Source of the DNA: Larus michahellis
Lineage: Eukaryota > Chordata > Aves > Charadriiformes > Laridae
Direction: 5' to 3'
Length of the DNA: 64,000 nt
NCBI RefSeq assembly: GCF_964199755.1
Contig: NC_133901.1
Span: 28,732,397-28,796,396, forward strand
In this document: piece by piece, positions 36,001-49,200 of the stretch
Layout: each line of letters opens with the position of its first letter
Position numbering within the stretch: position 1 is the stretch's first letter
Notes under the pieces: generated by a model
Databases searched by the model: none
What the model was told of the DNA's origin: nothing
What the model saw: the letters and a program-made list of their open reading frames with translations, nothing else
Translations under genes and position numbers: made by a program

Positions 36001-39000
36001 GCGCAGTTAAGATCCTTATCGGTGAAAACATGCGTGACAACTCACTCGGGTTCCCTGAAAGCAGCCACCGAGAACACACAGTGCCGTCGCTGCATACCAG
36101 CTTCACGCAGGCGTGTATAGGCAGAGGAGCTGGGCAGTGGATTAGACACACCTTTTCTCGGCATGTCAGTAGTTCCAATGAATAGCCCTCGTCCCCAGGC
36201 AGCCCCAGGGCTGTTTGATGCCCTGCCACGTCCCGCCGGCGTCATCCTCATCCAAGCGTGTGTTTCCCCAGCGTGAGCCTGAACTTTCCCGTGCCCTGAT
36301 GAAAAGGTGATAAAACGCCCGTGAAGCACAAGGTCTGCGCCACTAATAGCAACCGCGCAGGAAGGGAAGGGAGAGCGGGGCGAATATTTATCCCTTTCCA
36401 CAGTACCAGAGAAAAGCAAAGGAAGAAAGGTCCCGTGGTGGAAAGGGTTTGCATTGTGTCTGTGCTCTGGCAGCTGCTTCTCAGAAACGGCGGCTCACCT
36501 CAGCCGAAGTGAGAGGGGCCGTCGTACGGGCGCTTCACCCTGCAGCCTCTCCTGGCTGAAATCCAGCCCCTCTTGTGACTCACTTCACAAGAAACATCCG
36601 CTTCAGACCTCTGTGCCCCTCGCTCCTATTCACCAACCTTCTTATCGGAGAGTGATGAAAGACCCTCTAGGCGACCCATCGAGGGGGGATAAAAGGAAAG
36701 CAACGGGTCAGAAAAGCCCAGTTTGGTAACAGGATGTTTGATCTGCTATAAAAAGGCAGGGAGGGAAAGAGCTGAGGCTCAGAGAAAACTGTTGCTGCTG
36801 TGATTCACAGCCCAGGAGCACGGGAGAGTTTTGGGACCTGGTGCGGTGAGCGTGGGTCAGGTTTGAGTACAGGATCTGCGAGGTGTTTCCCTGCAGAGCT
36901 CTGGGGCTGCAGCTCTCTTAAAATCAGTGTCTGCCCACCTGCCCGTCACCGGTGCCTCACCAAACTCTCACTGTCCCCTTCTGTTTAATACCCGGCATCC
37001 AAGCTGCACATTGAACCCTGCCCGGAGCTGACACAGTGACCCCCAGGTCTGCCCCCCACCGAGATGCTGGACCCACGGGCAGGACTCTGTGCACAGCCGG
37101 GCTCCGGCAAGGGAGAGAAGCCAACGGCAAACACCCTGAAGATTCCCACCAGGCCACCCCCTGGCTCCAGCCCCATGTCTGCACGGGAAGGGGACGGGGC
37201 AGGGATGCCTCTGCCCCTGAGCGAAGTAGTGTGAGCAGAGCCCCTCATGGTTCACATGCACCCTGTCAGTCTCTGCCCTGGAGGACAAAACCATGGAGGA
37301 AGAGGAGGGAAGAAGGGGAAGGACAACCTAATCCTTGATGGAAACTCCCTGAGGAATGGGGAGACATGGGCAGGGCTGCAGTCCCAGCCCTGGGACAGGA
37401 GACACCAGTGGGTGACTCCAGCCTTTGGAGCTCATCTCATTTATATAGGGAGTGTCTTCAGAGGTCTCCTCTCTCCTGCCCTGTCCTCTCCCTCACATTA
37501 GAGTCTCTCTAGGAGAGGAAAGCACGGCATGTCCTTTCCCTCTTTCTCCTATTCCTTCCCTTTTCTGCCTCAGTGGTCATGGTTCACGTAGGGCTCTGTT
37601 TCCCTTTCTGTTCTTTATGGAGATGTGTTGTTCCTCATCCAAGCTCTCCCCGTGGAGACCATCCCTCCGCCTGCTTCTGCCTTAGGCTTCATTCGCGCCA
37701 CTTTTGTCAACAACACAGGGTGTGGGCTCACCCAAGTGCTCCCAAATCACCCAGCAGCCAAGCCTCTGTGTACAGCAGGATAAGGAAGAGTTTTCATGAG
37801 CAGAAAAGAGAGACAGAGCTGTGAGAGGAACACCTCCAGCCTCTGGTCTCCAGGCAGATAACTGGGGTTTTAAACTCCCTCTAGGCATTGAAATAATGAC
37901 TTTGGGTTGCCAATGTGCTCTCTCGGTCCTAACAATAAAGGGTGTGTTAGAAAGTCCAGGGGAGAAGCTCCTTCCCTCCTCCTCTGCCTTGCACACACGT
38001 GCATGCACAAGCTCTGCTTCCAGCGCTGATGGATTTTGCACTTAGCAAAGGATTTTCAAGAGTTTCATTCCCACATAGACACTAGAATAACTGACCACAT
38101 TTAAAGACTCCTTTAAATGTTTGACCCTGCTGCCCACTGGAAAATCCAGCCATGTATGTCACAGTCGCAGCTACTGAGTGCTTCAGAAATACCTGCCTCT
38201 GTTTTCAGTGTCTTAAAGGGGACTGAAGCATATTGAATATCAGTACTTATAAATTCCGTCCTACTGTTCCTCTCACTTTCCAGAGACAGCTACTTGTTGG
38301 GGGATGGCTGTACAGGTTAGCATATCCACGAGGATGCTGAGCAATTGTTCACTGGTTCTGACGTCTCATAAGATTTTATACGGCACAGTAATCTGTGTAT
38401 CTTGAATTGCTCCAATATCCAAGTAAACTCCAAAAAGGTTAGGTCAAATAGATCCCCAGGTGAATTCCTAGCAATATGTGCAAGGGACTGAGTTCAGCAG
38501 CCCCAAGAGAGACCTGAAACCTCATCTTATAGACTTTATATTGACCCTGAACAGACTGATCTACAAATCTTGCAGCAGTCTGTGGTAGAGCCTTTCTAGG
38601 AGGGACCCTAGATCACTTTATCTTCCCAGGACCTATTATCTGACATGTCATAAGGGCTGAGGAAATGGATAGAGGTTGTGATCAAGGCACAAAAAAGTGA
38701 GACATAGCCATATCCTGGGATGGGAATCTTTGAGCAATCTCTAAAATGCTGACTATGGCTTGGGCTTTTCCTTGACATGAAGGCTGCCCCAAAACCAGAC
38801 CCACAGGTACTTGAACTTGATGGCTTATTTCCTCATTGGGTGAGCAACATAAGTGGTGGTAACTCTGGCTTCATGGCGGTAACTCTGTCTTCAGTATTGA
38901 CTTAACAGCAGTTCCTGCGGAGGACTTCAGATCTAGTCATCAGGCATCCTCTCTTCTTCCTCCTTCTGTCTGTTTGTTATATCATTCCAATGCTCCCTCC

Positions 39001-41824
39001 TTCCTTCATCTGATTTCAGGAAGAACCACCTGATGTTATTCCAAAGAAGAACATTTTTCAGTGGTGATCCTGAAGGTGATCAGATTCTTCACTTGCCAAT
39101 CTCAGGAAAAACATTCCATAACTAGGCCATCAAGCTCATACCTGAGCACAGACACCCCCCATCACTGAGTCCCTGGTGGAGATGTGGTGAGATATGGGTT
39201 CAAATATGATCCTTGCTATAACTGGTCCCTAGAAGACTAGGACCAAGACCTTGCAGGCATCAGAAACACAGCGAGAAGAAACAGGATGACTGGCTGCCAA
39301 GGGTTAGATCTTCACAGAGCTCATTTCCTGGAGAAGCTGAAAGATGTTTTCCTAATTGCACTTAGAAAACTCTTCCATGGATGGCACCAGGGATGAATTT
39401 TATCTTGTCAGGACTGCAGTGCACATCTCTCATGGCTCAGGCACTGAGCATGAAATTCACACACACGTGGATCTGCCTCCCTCCCCCTCTCAGTCAGGCC
39501 CAGGTCTCACTTATTCTCATTGCTCCCCTGCTCCTGCCCTGGGACTCCAACACCAGAAGCTGCTGTGCTCCATCTGGCCCTACTGCGTTACAATGAGGAC
39601 AGTGGCCACACTTTGTGGTTGGTCCTTCCAACAAGGCACGCTCTCCACCTGCCACTTCACAGTTGAGCCTCTTCCCTAGATTCCCCACCACATCTGTCCC
39701 ATCATCTGACACCATGATTAGTATCATACATTTTGAGAAAGACAAATGATATAGAGCTACCTTCTATTTGACAGCATGCAGAAGTAAGTTTAATAACGCG
39801 CTGCTTTTCCCACCGTTACTTCCCTAGTACTGTGAAGCTCATTGTTTCCATTAATTTGATTGTGTCTGACTTTTGTTTACTATCTGGCTTCTGGTACAGA
39901 ATGTCCAGTGAAAGAACAATCCTAAAATAGGAAAATAGAAAGCAAAATAAATCCTACCGTATGGGTCAAATCCCTTGGCCTCCATGGGATGGGTTTCGGG
40001 CCATGGAATCTCTATCAGAGCTTCCAGTATCACTTTGGTAAACAACACATGAGCGGCCAAATGCAGGACCACCTTTATTTCTCAGCAGCTTGCTGCCTCG
40101 CACAGACAAGCCCAGCGATCTGCGAGCTGTGGGTAATGACACACAAGGTGCAGCTTTATACATGCCAAAACCACTTGTTTAAAGACGGGAATGATTTCAG
40201 TGTTTTGCGGCATTCTGAGGGACAGTCTTAGGCCATGTGGGTTTGCTGATTCAGGAGAGGAGAAAAAACAAAGGCAACAGGTAAAAACCGATAAGCCGGG
40301 GAGGAGACGAGATCCCTTCCAGAGCCCTCACCAGAGGGCGGTTTGGAGGAGAAGCCAGGAGTTCAGGCAGCCTCCAGCCCCATGCAACTTCAGTGTGTTA
40401 CATATAAGCATATTTTAACAGGAGCCAGATGAAATCCATCATGTGAAGAGTAGGGTGAAACTGCTCCCAAAACCACAACTTTTTTACAGCCAGTGAGGAA
40501 ACACAAATGTTTGAATGACTGCAAGAAAAGGGTTGATTATTAGCTTGGTTTATCTCCAGCAGATTAGGAATTCCAGGTCATGTCTACTGACCAAACACAG
40601 AGAGGTTTCTGGCCCCCAACATTTGAGAAGGAATAATTCACACAGCCCATTTTAAATCTAATTTTCACAATATAATCCCTCTGTGTAGTCAGTATCAAAT
40701 AAGTCCAGTCAGTCCCTCTAACTGATGCTGCCTCCATCAACCACAAATTTTAATTTCAAAAAGGAAATCTGAGCTTTCCTCCTGGAAATGGAGGTTTCAG
40801 CTTGGGTATGCAGGGAAAAAACTCTGGTTTTGGTGCTATTCACTATCCTGTTGCCTTTTAGGCAATAAGAGTCATTTGGAGGACGTCTTCTCCAACAACC
40901 TTTTTTAAAACTTTGTACCGAATGGACAAAACTTTGTCCTGCACTATGAGCAGCTGATGAAGGGTTAAGGTTTCTTTGTGCTGCTGTGCTCTGCAGCCCT
41001 GCAAGCTGTGATCTTTGGCTGCTTCAGCTGCTACCATGGTCAAACACAACGTCTGCCCCTCACTGCAGACTGGGTTGGACACAATCCTGACTAATCCCAG
41101 GGAAGATTTGCAGCCGTCTTAGATCCTCCTGACATCTGGGCAAAGACATCTGGGCGCTGCCTGAAAAACAGCGCTTGGAGCTAAGGTTCAGCAGGGTTGT
41201 TTCTCCTGGATGGATGGGGGAGTAAATGGGAGAGAGAGAAGAAAAAACAGCCTGTGGATAAAAAGCAAAGTCATTTTAAAGTTTTTCGAGACAATGTAAA
41301 CCAGAGCTAAATGCAGGTGGTCCCACCAGTTTGACCTTTTTCCCCAGAACCGTGGGGACATCAAATGAAACGGCAAGTCATAGGGTTCAATAGAAAGTAG
41401 ATGTTGTACTTTCCCGTGAAACGCAGAGTAAACCTGCAAAAACTCCTTGCTGCAGGATGCTGCAGGTGCCAGAAGTTTCAAAAAACAACCAACCAAATTC
41501 ATGGAGGAAAAATCAAGTGAGCAAATTTAAAAGTACTGGCACCGGTTCAGGATATATTCGGACATGGATCAGAGTGGGCTGTAACACATTTTGGGGTAGT
41601 GTCGCTATGTGCTTATGTTATTCCCTGGCTCTACAACTGGCTGCCACCAGAAACAGCTGGCTGGGTTGATGTTGTCTGGCCATTCCCATTTTCTGGTGCA
41701 GATGTGGTGCTTGTGTTTTCTCTCTGAAACCAGGATCATGCGGCTGTGCCTGCTCTGCGCACCTGCCCATACTGATAAAAACATATAATCAGAATGAGAT
41801 AATTCTCCCTAAGACATTAGTTTT

Positions 41825-41886
41825 AGCTCAAGGATGAATTCGGGGCAGCCTGGGCCCCTTAGCTCAAGGATGAATTCGGGCCAGCT
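41825..41886 (+). repeat. 36-bp period direct duplication
   Basis: AGCTCAAGGATGAATTCGGG occurs at 41825 and again at 41861 with near-identical flanks. It is a small local tandem duplication. Confidence 0.85.
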
Positions 41887-42612
41887 TTAGGGAACACCAG
41901 GGCAGAGGATCATACGCGACCCTGTGCTTTCCAAACACAGTGAGACCTTGCCCGAGAAACACCTGAGAGAAGAGGAAACCAGGCTGCTCACCTGCAAGTC
42001 CTGGCAAGTGTTAAAGCTTGTTTTTGCCAGAAAAGGAAACAGGTATCGTTTACTACCCACAGAGCACAACTCTCTGCTGAGTAGGGGGGTGAGGCTGCCG
42101 GTCTGACTAACAACACCCAAAGGAGTGACGTGACCAAGGTGTTAAGCATTTGCTCAGTGCAGCAAGGACTGTTGCACATGAGGACAATCTCTATGAACAA
42201 TTAGAGGAGTCTGTCTCCCTGCAGACTAAAACATCCCAGTTTGATGTCAGTAGCTGCCTACAGACATGCCTCTTCTCACTTGATCTTGCTTTTGTAATGG
42301 GCAAAAAACGAAGACTCACGTGTTTACTTAAGAACAGGCCAGTCACTAAGGACTGTCAGTACTGGAGCACCTTTAGCCTAGACAATACAAGGGAGATTGC
42401 AACATTTTGGATAAACCCAGGTCTTTCAGCCGAGATAAATGACCTGAAGGAATGGTATTTCCCCAAAAGTCAGGTAGAAAAAATAGGTGAAAATAGAGTG
42501 AAAACTCTTTGTGACTTCCAGTGAAAAAAAAAATCTCAGGCAGAGGAGGAAAGGCTGTGATTATTGAGTAAAAAGAGGATTTATTTTGACTGTTGAACCA
42601 GTGCAGAAAATC

Positions 42613-42667
42613 ATCTAAAGAAAAGAAATAAGAGTCTCAAAGAAAAGAAATAACGTCTCAAAGAAAG
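42613..42667 (+). repeat. Purine-rich tandem repeat (AAAGAAAAGAAATAA unit)
   Basis: TCTAAAGAAAAGAAATAAGAG, TCTCAAAGAAAAGAAATAACG and TCTCAAAGAAAGG follow each other as imperfect units of about 20 bases. Confidence 0.75.
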
Positions 42668-45600
42668 GAAGGAAGTCCAGAAGAGGAGACTGTGCTCTTA
42701 GGGATGCTGCAAATTCCAGAGCACTGAGAACACCGATGAGTGGTGAAGGGGAAAAGCAGAGTTTCAGTGTTTATCTTGCTCTGTAAATTCCTCGTGATGT
42801 CCACAGAAAGAGTTGCTGGGTTTTGAAATCTTTCGTGAAACATGAGTAGAAGTATCAACTTCAAACTGTCCCTGGAAAGCAAAGTATAAATTGGGTGTTC
42901 ACGAAGGTGGGACTCTGTGCACAAGGTGTTTATACGGGTTGTCAGGGGTGTTCAATGGTCACAGAGACACGAGCGACTTGACTCCAAGCTCTCACTTCCT
43001 CAAAGCAAGATGCACGCATTGAACTTGTGCCTAGAAAGTGTGCACAAAGGCACAGGGAAGAGCCTGTGCTGCAGCCTACGTGGACCGTGGGAGGTCCAAG
43101 GGGACATGAGCGTATCTGAGCATTGCCCTTCATCGTCTTTGTCTGACCCAAGGCCACTCTGTCATGCATTCACCCAGTAACACTGCCCAGTACGGCACCC
43201 ATCAGGGACAGAGGAGCAATGGGACAGCTATACAGCCCCTCAGGAGCACAGCACCCATCTCCAGGCAGCTGTAGACTGTAGTCCCACAGCATCCCTCACA
43301 GAATAAGGCTGTCTTCAGTCTAAACTCCGTGGCCTTCTGGAAGGGGAAGAAACTGAGGACACATGGTGTCCTACTGTATGTCCAAGCAGTCAGATTCACA
43401 CTACTGATGGATTTGGCACAAATTGGCTCAAAGGTGCCACCAGGACACACACTAAGGCCAGCTTTTCCCAAGTACAGGGTGGGCACGGATTGCAGTCCTT
43501 CCAAGAGCCAGCAGCACGGTCAGAGTGCTATATCATACAGCACATGCCTGCTACGTGTGTCTCCTCAAGACCACTCTTGATGTCCCTTCCAGTGCAAGTG
43601 CGTTTGGATGGTTGCCACCCAGGACTCCTCCCTGTACTTTCCTAGAAGGTTCAGTAGAAAGTCCAAGTCCTTCCCACACAAACCAGCTCTGTTCCCTCTC
43701 CTGGCTGCTCGGAGCCTGTAGCCAAAGGATCTAAACCTGCTAAAGGTGTCTTTGAAACTCGTATGCCTGTCCAGAGCTGACCTCACATCGCAGGAGTCAG
43801 TGAGGAGCTACCTGATCTGTCTGGGGGGTGGCAGGAGGGTCAGGAGAGGGGTGAGTCACTTCAGCACCCTAAAACACCTGGGAAGACTGCATATTCCTTT
43901 GCAGACGGACATTATCAGACTGATATGACTACCCAGACATCAATGATCAAATCCAGACACTCCTAACCCTGCTCTCCTCAGGTTCACGTGGGTTTCTACC
44001 CTGACTCTTCATCAGGCAAGGAATCGTTCCTCCAGGGACCAGCTCCAACAGCCGGCACCATCCTGGCTTCCCTACTCCCTGTAGCAGTGTTCTTGATGAA
44101 TACGCGGAGACATTCATCTACTTTGTTATCTCTGCATTGCCAAAGAAAACGTTGCTGCTTTCCTCTTCTTCACTCCCAGAGCTATAAAACCGGGGTCCGC
44201 AGAGACCCAGGAAAACACACCATTTCTTCAGCTGGAGATTCACAGCCACCTAATTCCTCCACGAGCGGAAAAGGACACGACTGGAAAAGTTTGCTACCAG
44301 GTAACTAGGGTGGATTTCGTCACACCGGCGCTGTTGGCCGGACGTTGGGGACTGGCAGCTGCAAGTGTTTTCAGAGCAAACCAGCCCTGCTTTGTCTCTG
44401 CCCGGTGTGGTGAGATTGCAGTTGCTTTTCTCCCCTTTGACCCCCCCGCCTCCCCCGGCATTGCACAGGACTGGTCAGGTAATCACGCGTCTGTTTGTTT
44501 GTCTATTTGCAAATCTCAGGAAGCAGCTCCAGCAAAATCTCCGAAGTCATCAGAATGCAGCAAAACCACAGTGTCAAAACAATACAGCCCCATCCCTACC
44601 TCCAGCAGGACGTTTATCAGTAATTATCACCTGTTTATCTCAGAGCCTGGGATTACAGCAGGGCCAGGCTGAACGTCCCCTCCATCCAGGCCGTGGTGAA
44701 GGCAGGTGACACCACCCAGACCATGCCTTGGGCTCCCCGGGCCCTCTGAAGGAGACACTATTTCCTCACTCCACCTGTTCTGAGTCCGGATCTGTCAATA
44801 TTCAAATATTCACGTAGGAGAAAGGGAAACTATAGTAACTGGACAAATACACGCCAAAGAAAGGACACTCCTTCCTGGTCTGTAATCCCCATGTTCAATT
44901 AACCTTAGTAAATCTCTGAAGCATTCAAAAATCGAAATTTCTCCTTTAAGAGAGACGCAGTAATGAAAAGATGTACAGCACATCATCCTTATTAAAATGG
45001 TAGATTCAAAAGTTTGGATTTAGGGTTCTGGCAGCATTTGTACACGGATGATGAGTGTTTGCTCAGCTGCCTCCTTGAAAGCCCTTTAAAATCATAGTAC
45101 TGATAATTTCCATGATTTTTCTATTGCTTCCTCTGCAGCAGCTTATTCCCGCATGTGCGGGGAGCTGGGCAGTGAGTCTACAGTGTGGGAAATGCTCCTC
45201 TGCCCTTGCCTTGCAGTGGTGGCACTGGGGCGGGCTGGAAAGGTGGGTCACACAGCCACCACCAGCAAGACCGGTGGTACTGGCCCAGACCCATCTCCAT
45301 CTTTCCCATCCGATGTGGTGGCTCAGGGAAGGTGTCTTCACCGAAAAGGGAAGTTTATAGCTCCGGCTGTTGAAGCACAGCAACAGGTAGCAAGACCCAA
45401 GGAAGGTGAGTGTGGGTTCATGCTCTCAGGGCCCCCAGCTCTAGAAGTGGGGGGAGGGGAGACCCGCGAGCACAACCAGGGCACCCTTTGGAGGTGCCAA
45501 AACCTCCAAGGGTGCCAAAGCATCCCCTGGCACGCCCCGTGGGGGACAGATGGGACGGTCCCACCACCCGTTTCTCCAGAGGCGGTGAGGGGCAGGGTGG

Positions 45601-45799
45601 CCCCAGGGGATGTGGGTCGGGGCGAAACCTTGAAGGAGGGGGTCACGCCCCGGGAAGGGTGGAGGGGCATTTTGCTGCTACCCTCACCCCGGGGGGTGTC
45701 GACATCCCCCGCGATGCTGCGCTTCAGGGAGGCAGCAGCCAGGGCGGCTCCACCGCGGGGGCGGGGGGCGAGGGGCCGCTTCCCACCGCGGAAAGCCCC

Positions 45800-45890
45800 G
45801 CGGGGCGGGGCGGGGCGGGGCGGGGGGGCAGGGCCGCCAGGGGGCGCCTTTTGCGCGGCTTTAAAAAGCTGCGCGGGGCGGCGCGCGGGC
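45800..45890 (+). promoter_or_regulatory. CLDN1: CLDN1 core promoter: tandem GC boxes and TATA-like element
   Basis: Four GGGGC units in tandem, then a run of seven G (about 45801-45829), form overlapping Sp1/KLF-type GC boxes and a potential G-quadruplex. About 30 bases further, GGCTTTAAAAAGC at 45857-45869 is TATA-like. A transcription start near 45890-45900 would give a 5'UTR of about 120-130 bases. The start site is inferred, not seen. Confidence 0.6.
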
Positions 45891-46020
45891 GGCAGTGCGG
45901 TGCGCGGAGCCGGGCGCAGTCTCTCGTTTTTCCTCGCAGCGACACTCCGCCGGCGCGGAGCAGCCGCTTCCCTGCGCTCCCCCTGCCCCCCTCCCCTCCC
46001 CGGCCCGGCTCCGCGCAGAC

Positions 46021-46243
46021 ATGGCCAGCGGGGGGCTGCAACTCTTGGGCTTCGTGCTGGCCTTCCTGGGCTGGATCGGCATCATCATCAGCACCGCCAT
46101 GCCCCAGTGGAAGATGGCATCCTACGCGGGGGACAACATCGTCACGGCCCAAGCGCTCTACGAGGGGCTGTGGATGTCGTGCGCCATGCAGAGCACGGGG
46201 CAGATCCAGTGCAAGGTGTACGACTCGCTGCTCAAGCTGGAAA
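46021..46243 (+). CDS. CLDN1: CLDN1 coding exon 1 (TM1 and first loop)
   Basis: From the ATG to CTGGAAA|GTAAGT, 223 nt, ending one base into Ser75. It encodes [20 protein letters not shown] and the loop with [18 protein letters not shown]. Confidence 0.98.
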
Positions 46244-49200
46244 GTAAGTCGGGGCTGGGGGGTGCGTGTGTTGCGGTGCTCGTCTAGTTGTGGCAGGGGG
46301 TGTCCGTCCCGGCGGGATCGTCCCCTCCGCCCCAGTGCCTCTGATCGGAGCTGAGGGTACCGGTCCCGTAGGGTCATTACCCCCGTGCCGGTCGTGTCGG
46401 GGGTCGGGCTGAAGTGCTGGGGCTAGGGGTGCCAGTCCTGTTCCCCCCGCAGTGCCTGTCCCGCTGGGGTTGCCGGTGCCGTCGGATCTCAAGGTCTCTG
46501 TCCCGTTAGAGTTAAGCCGCCCGTCCGTTGGGATTGAAGGTGCAGGGCTCGGGGACCGATCGTCCCGTCGGGGCTCAGATGGGTGTCTGTTGGGGTTCTC
46601 CCGGCGGCGCTCCCCACCGGGGCTGAGGGTGACTCTCCCCCCTTCGGGGCGGACGGGGCTCTGTGGCGCCCGCTGCAGCGCATCCCGCAGCGGTACGGCC
46701 TCCCCGGGCGGGGGGCACTCTGCCAGGTCCCCCTAAAAAACTGTCCCGGGAGGGGAAGGGTCAGATCCTCCACGTGTGTTCGGGAAAGCGGCGCGATTGC
46801 GAACAAGAACTTTTGGCTGTAGAAGTTGAGACAGGGACCGCCTTCGTTTGGGCACGGCTCAGCAGGAGCCCAGTTCATCGGCGGTGCTGGAGCGGTCTTT
46901 TCCAGCACGGAGCCTTTTCTTTCTGCGTTTGACTGTTTTGGTCTTTTGTTCTCTGGGAAAGTCGCTGCTACACCCTTGGGGCCTTTTAGGCAAAGGGCTG
47001 GCAGGTGAGCTGGACTCTAGCCCAGGTAGCGCTGCCTGTAGTTTTTTAGGCAGACCAGTATCTCAAGGTAATGTCTAGGTCTCTTATCTTGTCCTGGGAC
47101 GGCGAAGCCATCTCATGCATGCAGGCACTGCAGCCTGGCTTGCTGGGGTGTCACTCGGGATGGTCACACCGAGCTGGAGGAGCGCTGGTTCTACAGCGCT
47201 GGAGCGTGTAACTTTTGCTGACACCGAAAGGGGTTAAAATCATCCTTTCTCAATATCCCTCCCCTCATCCCGAGTCCAGTAGTGTCCTGCAACACCTTCA
47301 TTCCTTTCCCTCCCTAATTAATAAAATAATAATTACCGTCTTGGTCACCTTCTCTTTCCCAAAGGAATGGGCTGGCAGTTTCACGTAAACCGGGGACCAT
47401 GGGGAGTATCCCCAAGTTAGCTTGCCACCAACCCCTTCCTGTGTGTCACCTAGTGAAGCCGGACACCCCGGGCCCCACCTTCATTGCTAGCCCACATCAA
47501 TCACTCCCTTGCCCCGAACACCCCTGGGTCCTGCAGCTGGCAGAGGTGCAAATTACTCCCTTCAGGAGTGCGGTGCACCCACTTAGCACTAAGAGGGTGC
47601 AGGGCTGTAGGTAATCAGGGCTGGGCTGAGCACACAGTCCGGGGTGGTTTGTGTAGTAATTATGTATAAGCTCAGCTTCAAGCCTCTTATCTCGCACTGG
47701 GGGTGGGGGGCGAAGATGCCAGCAGGGCTGAGGAATCTCCAGCCACCCCCTGGATGAGTTGCGAAAGGTAAACTTGCCTCGGGGGCTGTGTGGCTGCAGC
47801 CCATTGTGCTGTAAATGAGACCTGCCTGCAGAATCAAGATGCGGAGCCTTGGCTTGAACAGACTCCTAAAAACCTGCCCGAGGACCTCCAGACCTGCCCC
47901 ATTCATGGCTGAGAGCTGAAAACCAGCTTCTCCCTTCACCTTTGTCCTGCAAACAATAAGGGCTTTTCTCTTCCAGGGCTACGGGGGAGGGAGGTGTGAG
48001 GTGCCAGGGACCGGGCTGAGCCTTCTGTCCTCTTACAGAGCCCCTGGCCCTGCAGGGCACGCTTGCCTGAAAATTCCTAGGAAGCCCAAGAAATATGGAA
48101 ATCGCGGGGGCTGTTTTCCTCACTGGGAAAGTCAATGAGAGCTGGCTAAAGGACTCCTTATTCTTTTGTACTCCGGCTTGCTTAGGTTGTGCCCTCCCGG
48201 CTTGAATGCAGATCATGCTTGGGGACATACACCTTATCTGCTGTTTTCCCCCCCTGGTCTCCCTTCAAAGCCTTAAAGCCACATAGGCTTGGGCCGATTT
48301 GGGTGGAGGTGTGAAAAACACCCATTTACACCCAATTCAACAGCCACACCCTGGGACAGGTGCAGCTGCGCAGTAAGGAGCTCCCTGACTGCATTCATTT
48401 ATGGCATGGTGAAGGTGGTAGAGCTATGTGGGCAGAGAAACTTCTGCCTGGCCATGTTTTCCTGCCAGAGCGTCACATGCCCCGAATGCTGTGAGCCACA
48501 TGTCAGAGCCTCATGCACTGATGGGAGAGGCTCAGATCTGTAATTACTTTGTTCCCATAGAAAGGACTGAGCCTCCTTGCACCTACAGTAATCCGTGGCT
48601 GTGGGAATGCTGGAACGCTTTGCCAGCAAGCTTGTATCTGGTAGCTCTTGCCGTTCCCCTAGATGTGTCAGTGTTTGGCTGCTTGGACTGATGCTGCATG
48701 TCAGGGACGGGGTTGGCACAAGTTGATAAGCACCGTTGGCCAACTGAGGGGCCTCCAGCTTCCCGTGTGGCCACACTGCTGGAGTGTACCCATGCTGGCA
48801 CTTCTCCCGCAGCTGCGTTCAGCTGAGGGCTTATGTCAGTGCTCCTATTCAGGCAATAAAAGGCTGCGTTTTGCTGGCTTACGTGAAAAGCAGTGCGTGG
48901 ACACATGCAGACATAGAGGCAACAAAAGCCACCCTTGCAACAAGGCTTTGTTGCACAGCCTCAGCATTGTTCTTGTAGCACTCCAGCATCGTCCATGGAG
49001 CTTAGCTGAGCTTTGTGCTCCTCCGGGGTCTCAGGGGGATGGTCTCAGACAGGTGGGAGAAGGGCTTCTGGTACCTTTCTCTGGAAGCTTTCCGATCCAT
49101 CTAACTGCGCTCTCCTGCTCAGAGCAGGGGTTGTTCTAGGTCCTGTCTAGGCTGTTTTAGCTGAAGATACTCATTGCCCTGTTTGGTTTTGCTGGAAGAG

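Larger units (their letters stand above)
31603..45539. other. Head-to-head spacer between CLDN16 and CLDN1
   Basis: About 14 kb between the divergent start codons, with no supported coding exon. It must hold the CLDN16 promoter and any 5' non-coding exon, but no CpG island or clear TATA box is visible just upstream of 31602. It contains a MIR-like relic, small tandem duplications near 41.8 and 42.6 kb and a TG/CA tract. Shared regulatory elements of the two claudins are plausible here but not identifiable by eye. Confidence 0.6.
45540..46720. promoter_or_regulatory. CLDN1: CpG island spanning the CLDN1 promoter and exon 1
   Basis: A sharp rise in G+C and dense CpG compared with flanking AT-richer DNA. 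It covers the upstream region, the 5'UTR, coding exon 1 and the start of intron 1. The long GC-driven open frames on both strands here (up to 364 codons) are composition artefacts. Confidence 0.85.

Noticed and set aside
45153-46354. Long + strand open frames (364 and 314 codons) over the CLDN1 promoter
   Set aside because: They span the CpG island and run out of frame across CLDN1 exon 1. High GC removes stop codons; the products are Gly/Arg/Pro-rich with no domain.
45724-46377. 217-codon - strand open frame opposite CLDN1 exon 1
   Set aside because: Antisense shadow of a GC-rich coding exon; low-complexity product.
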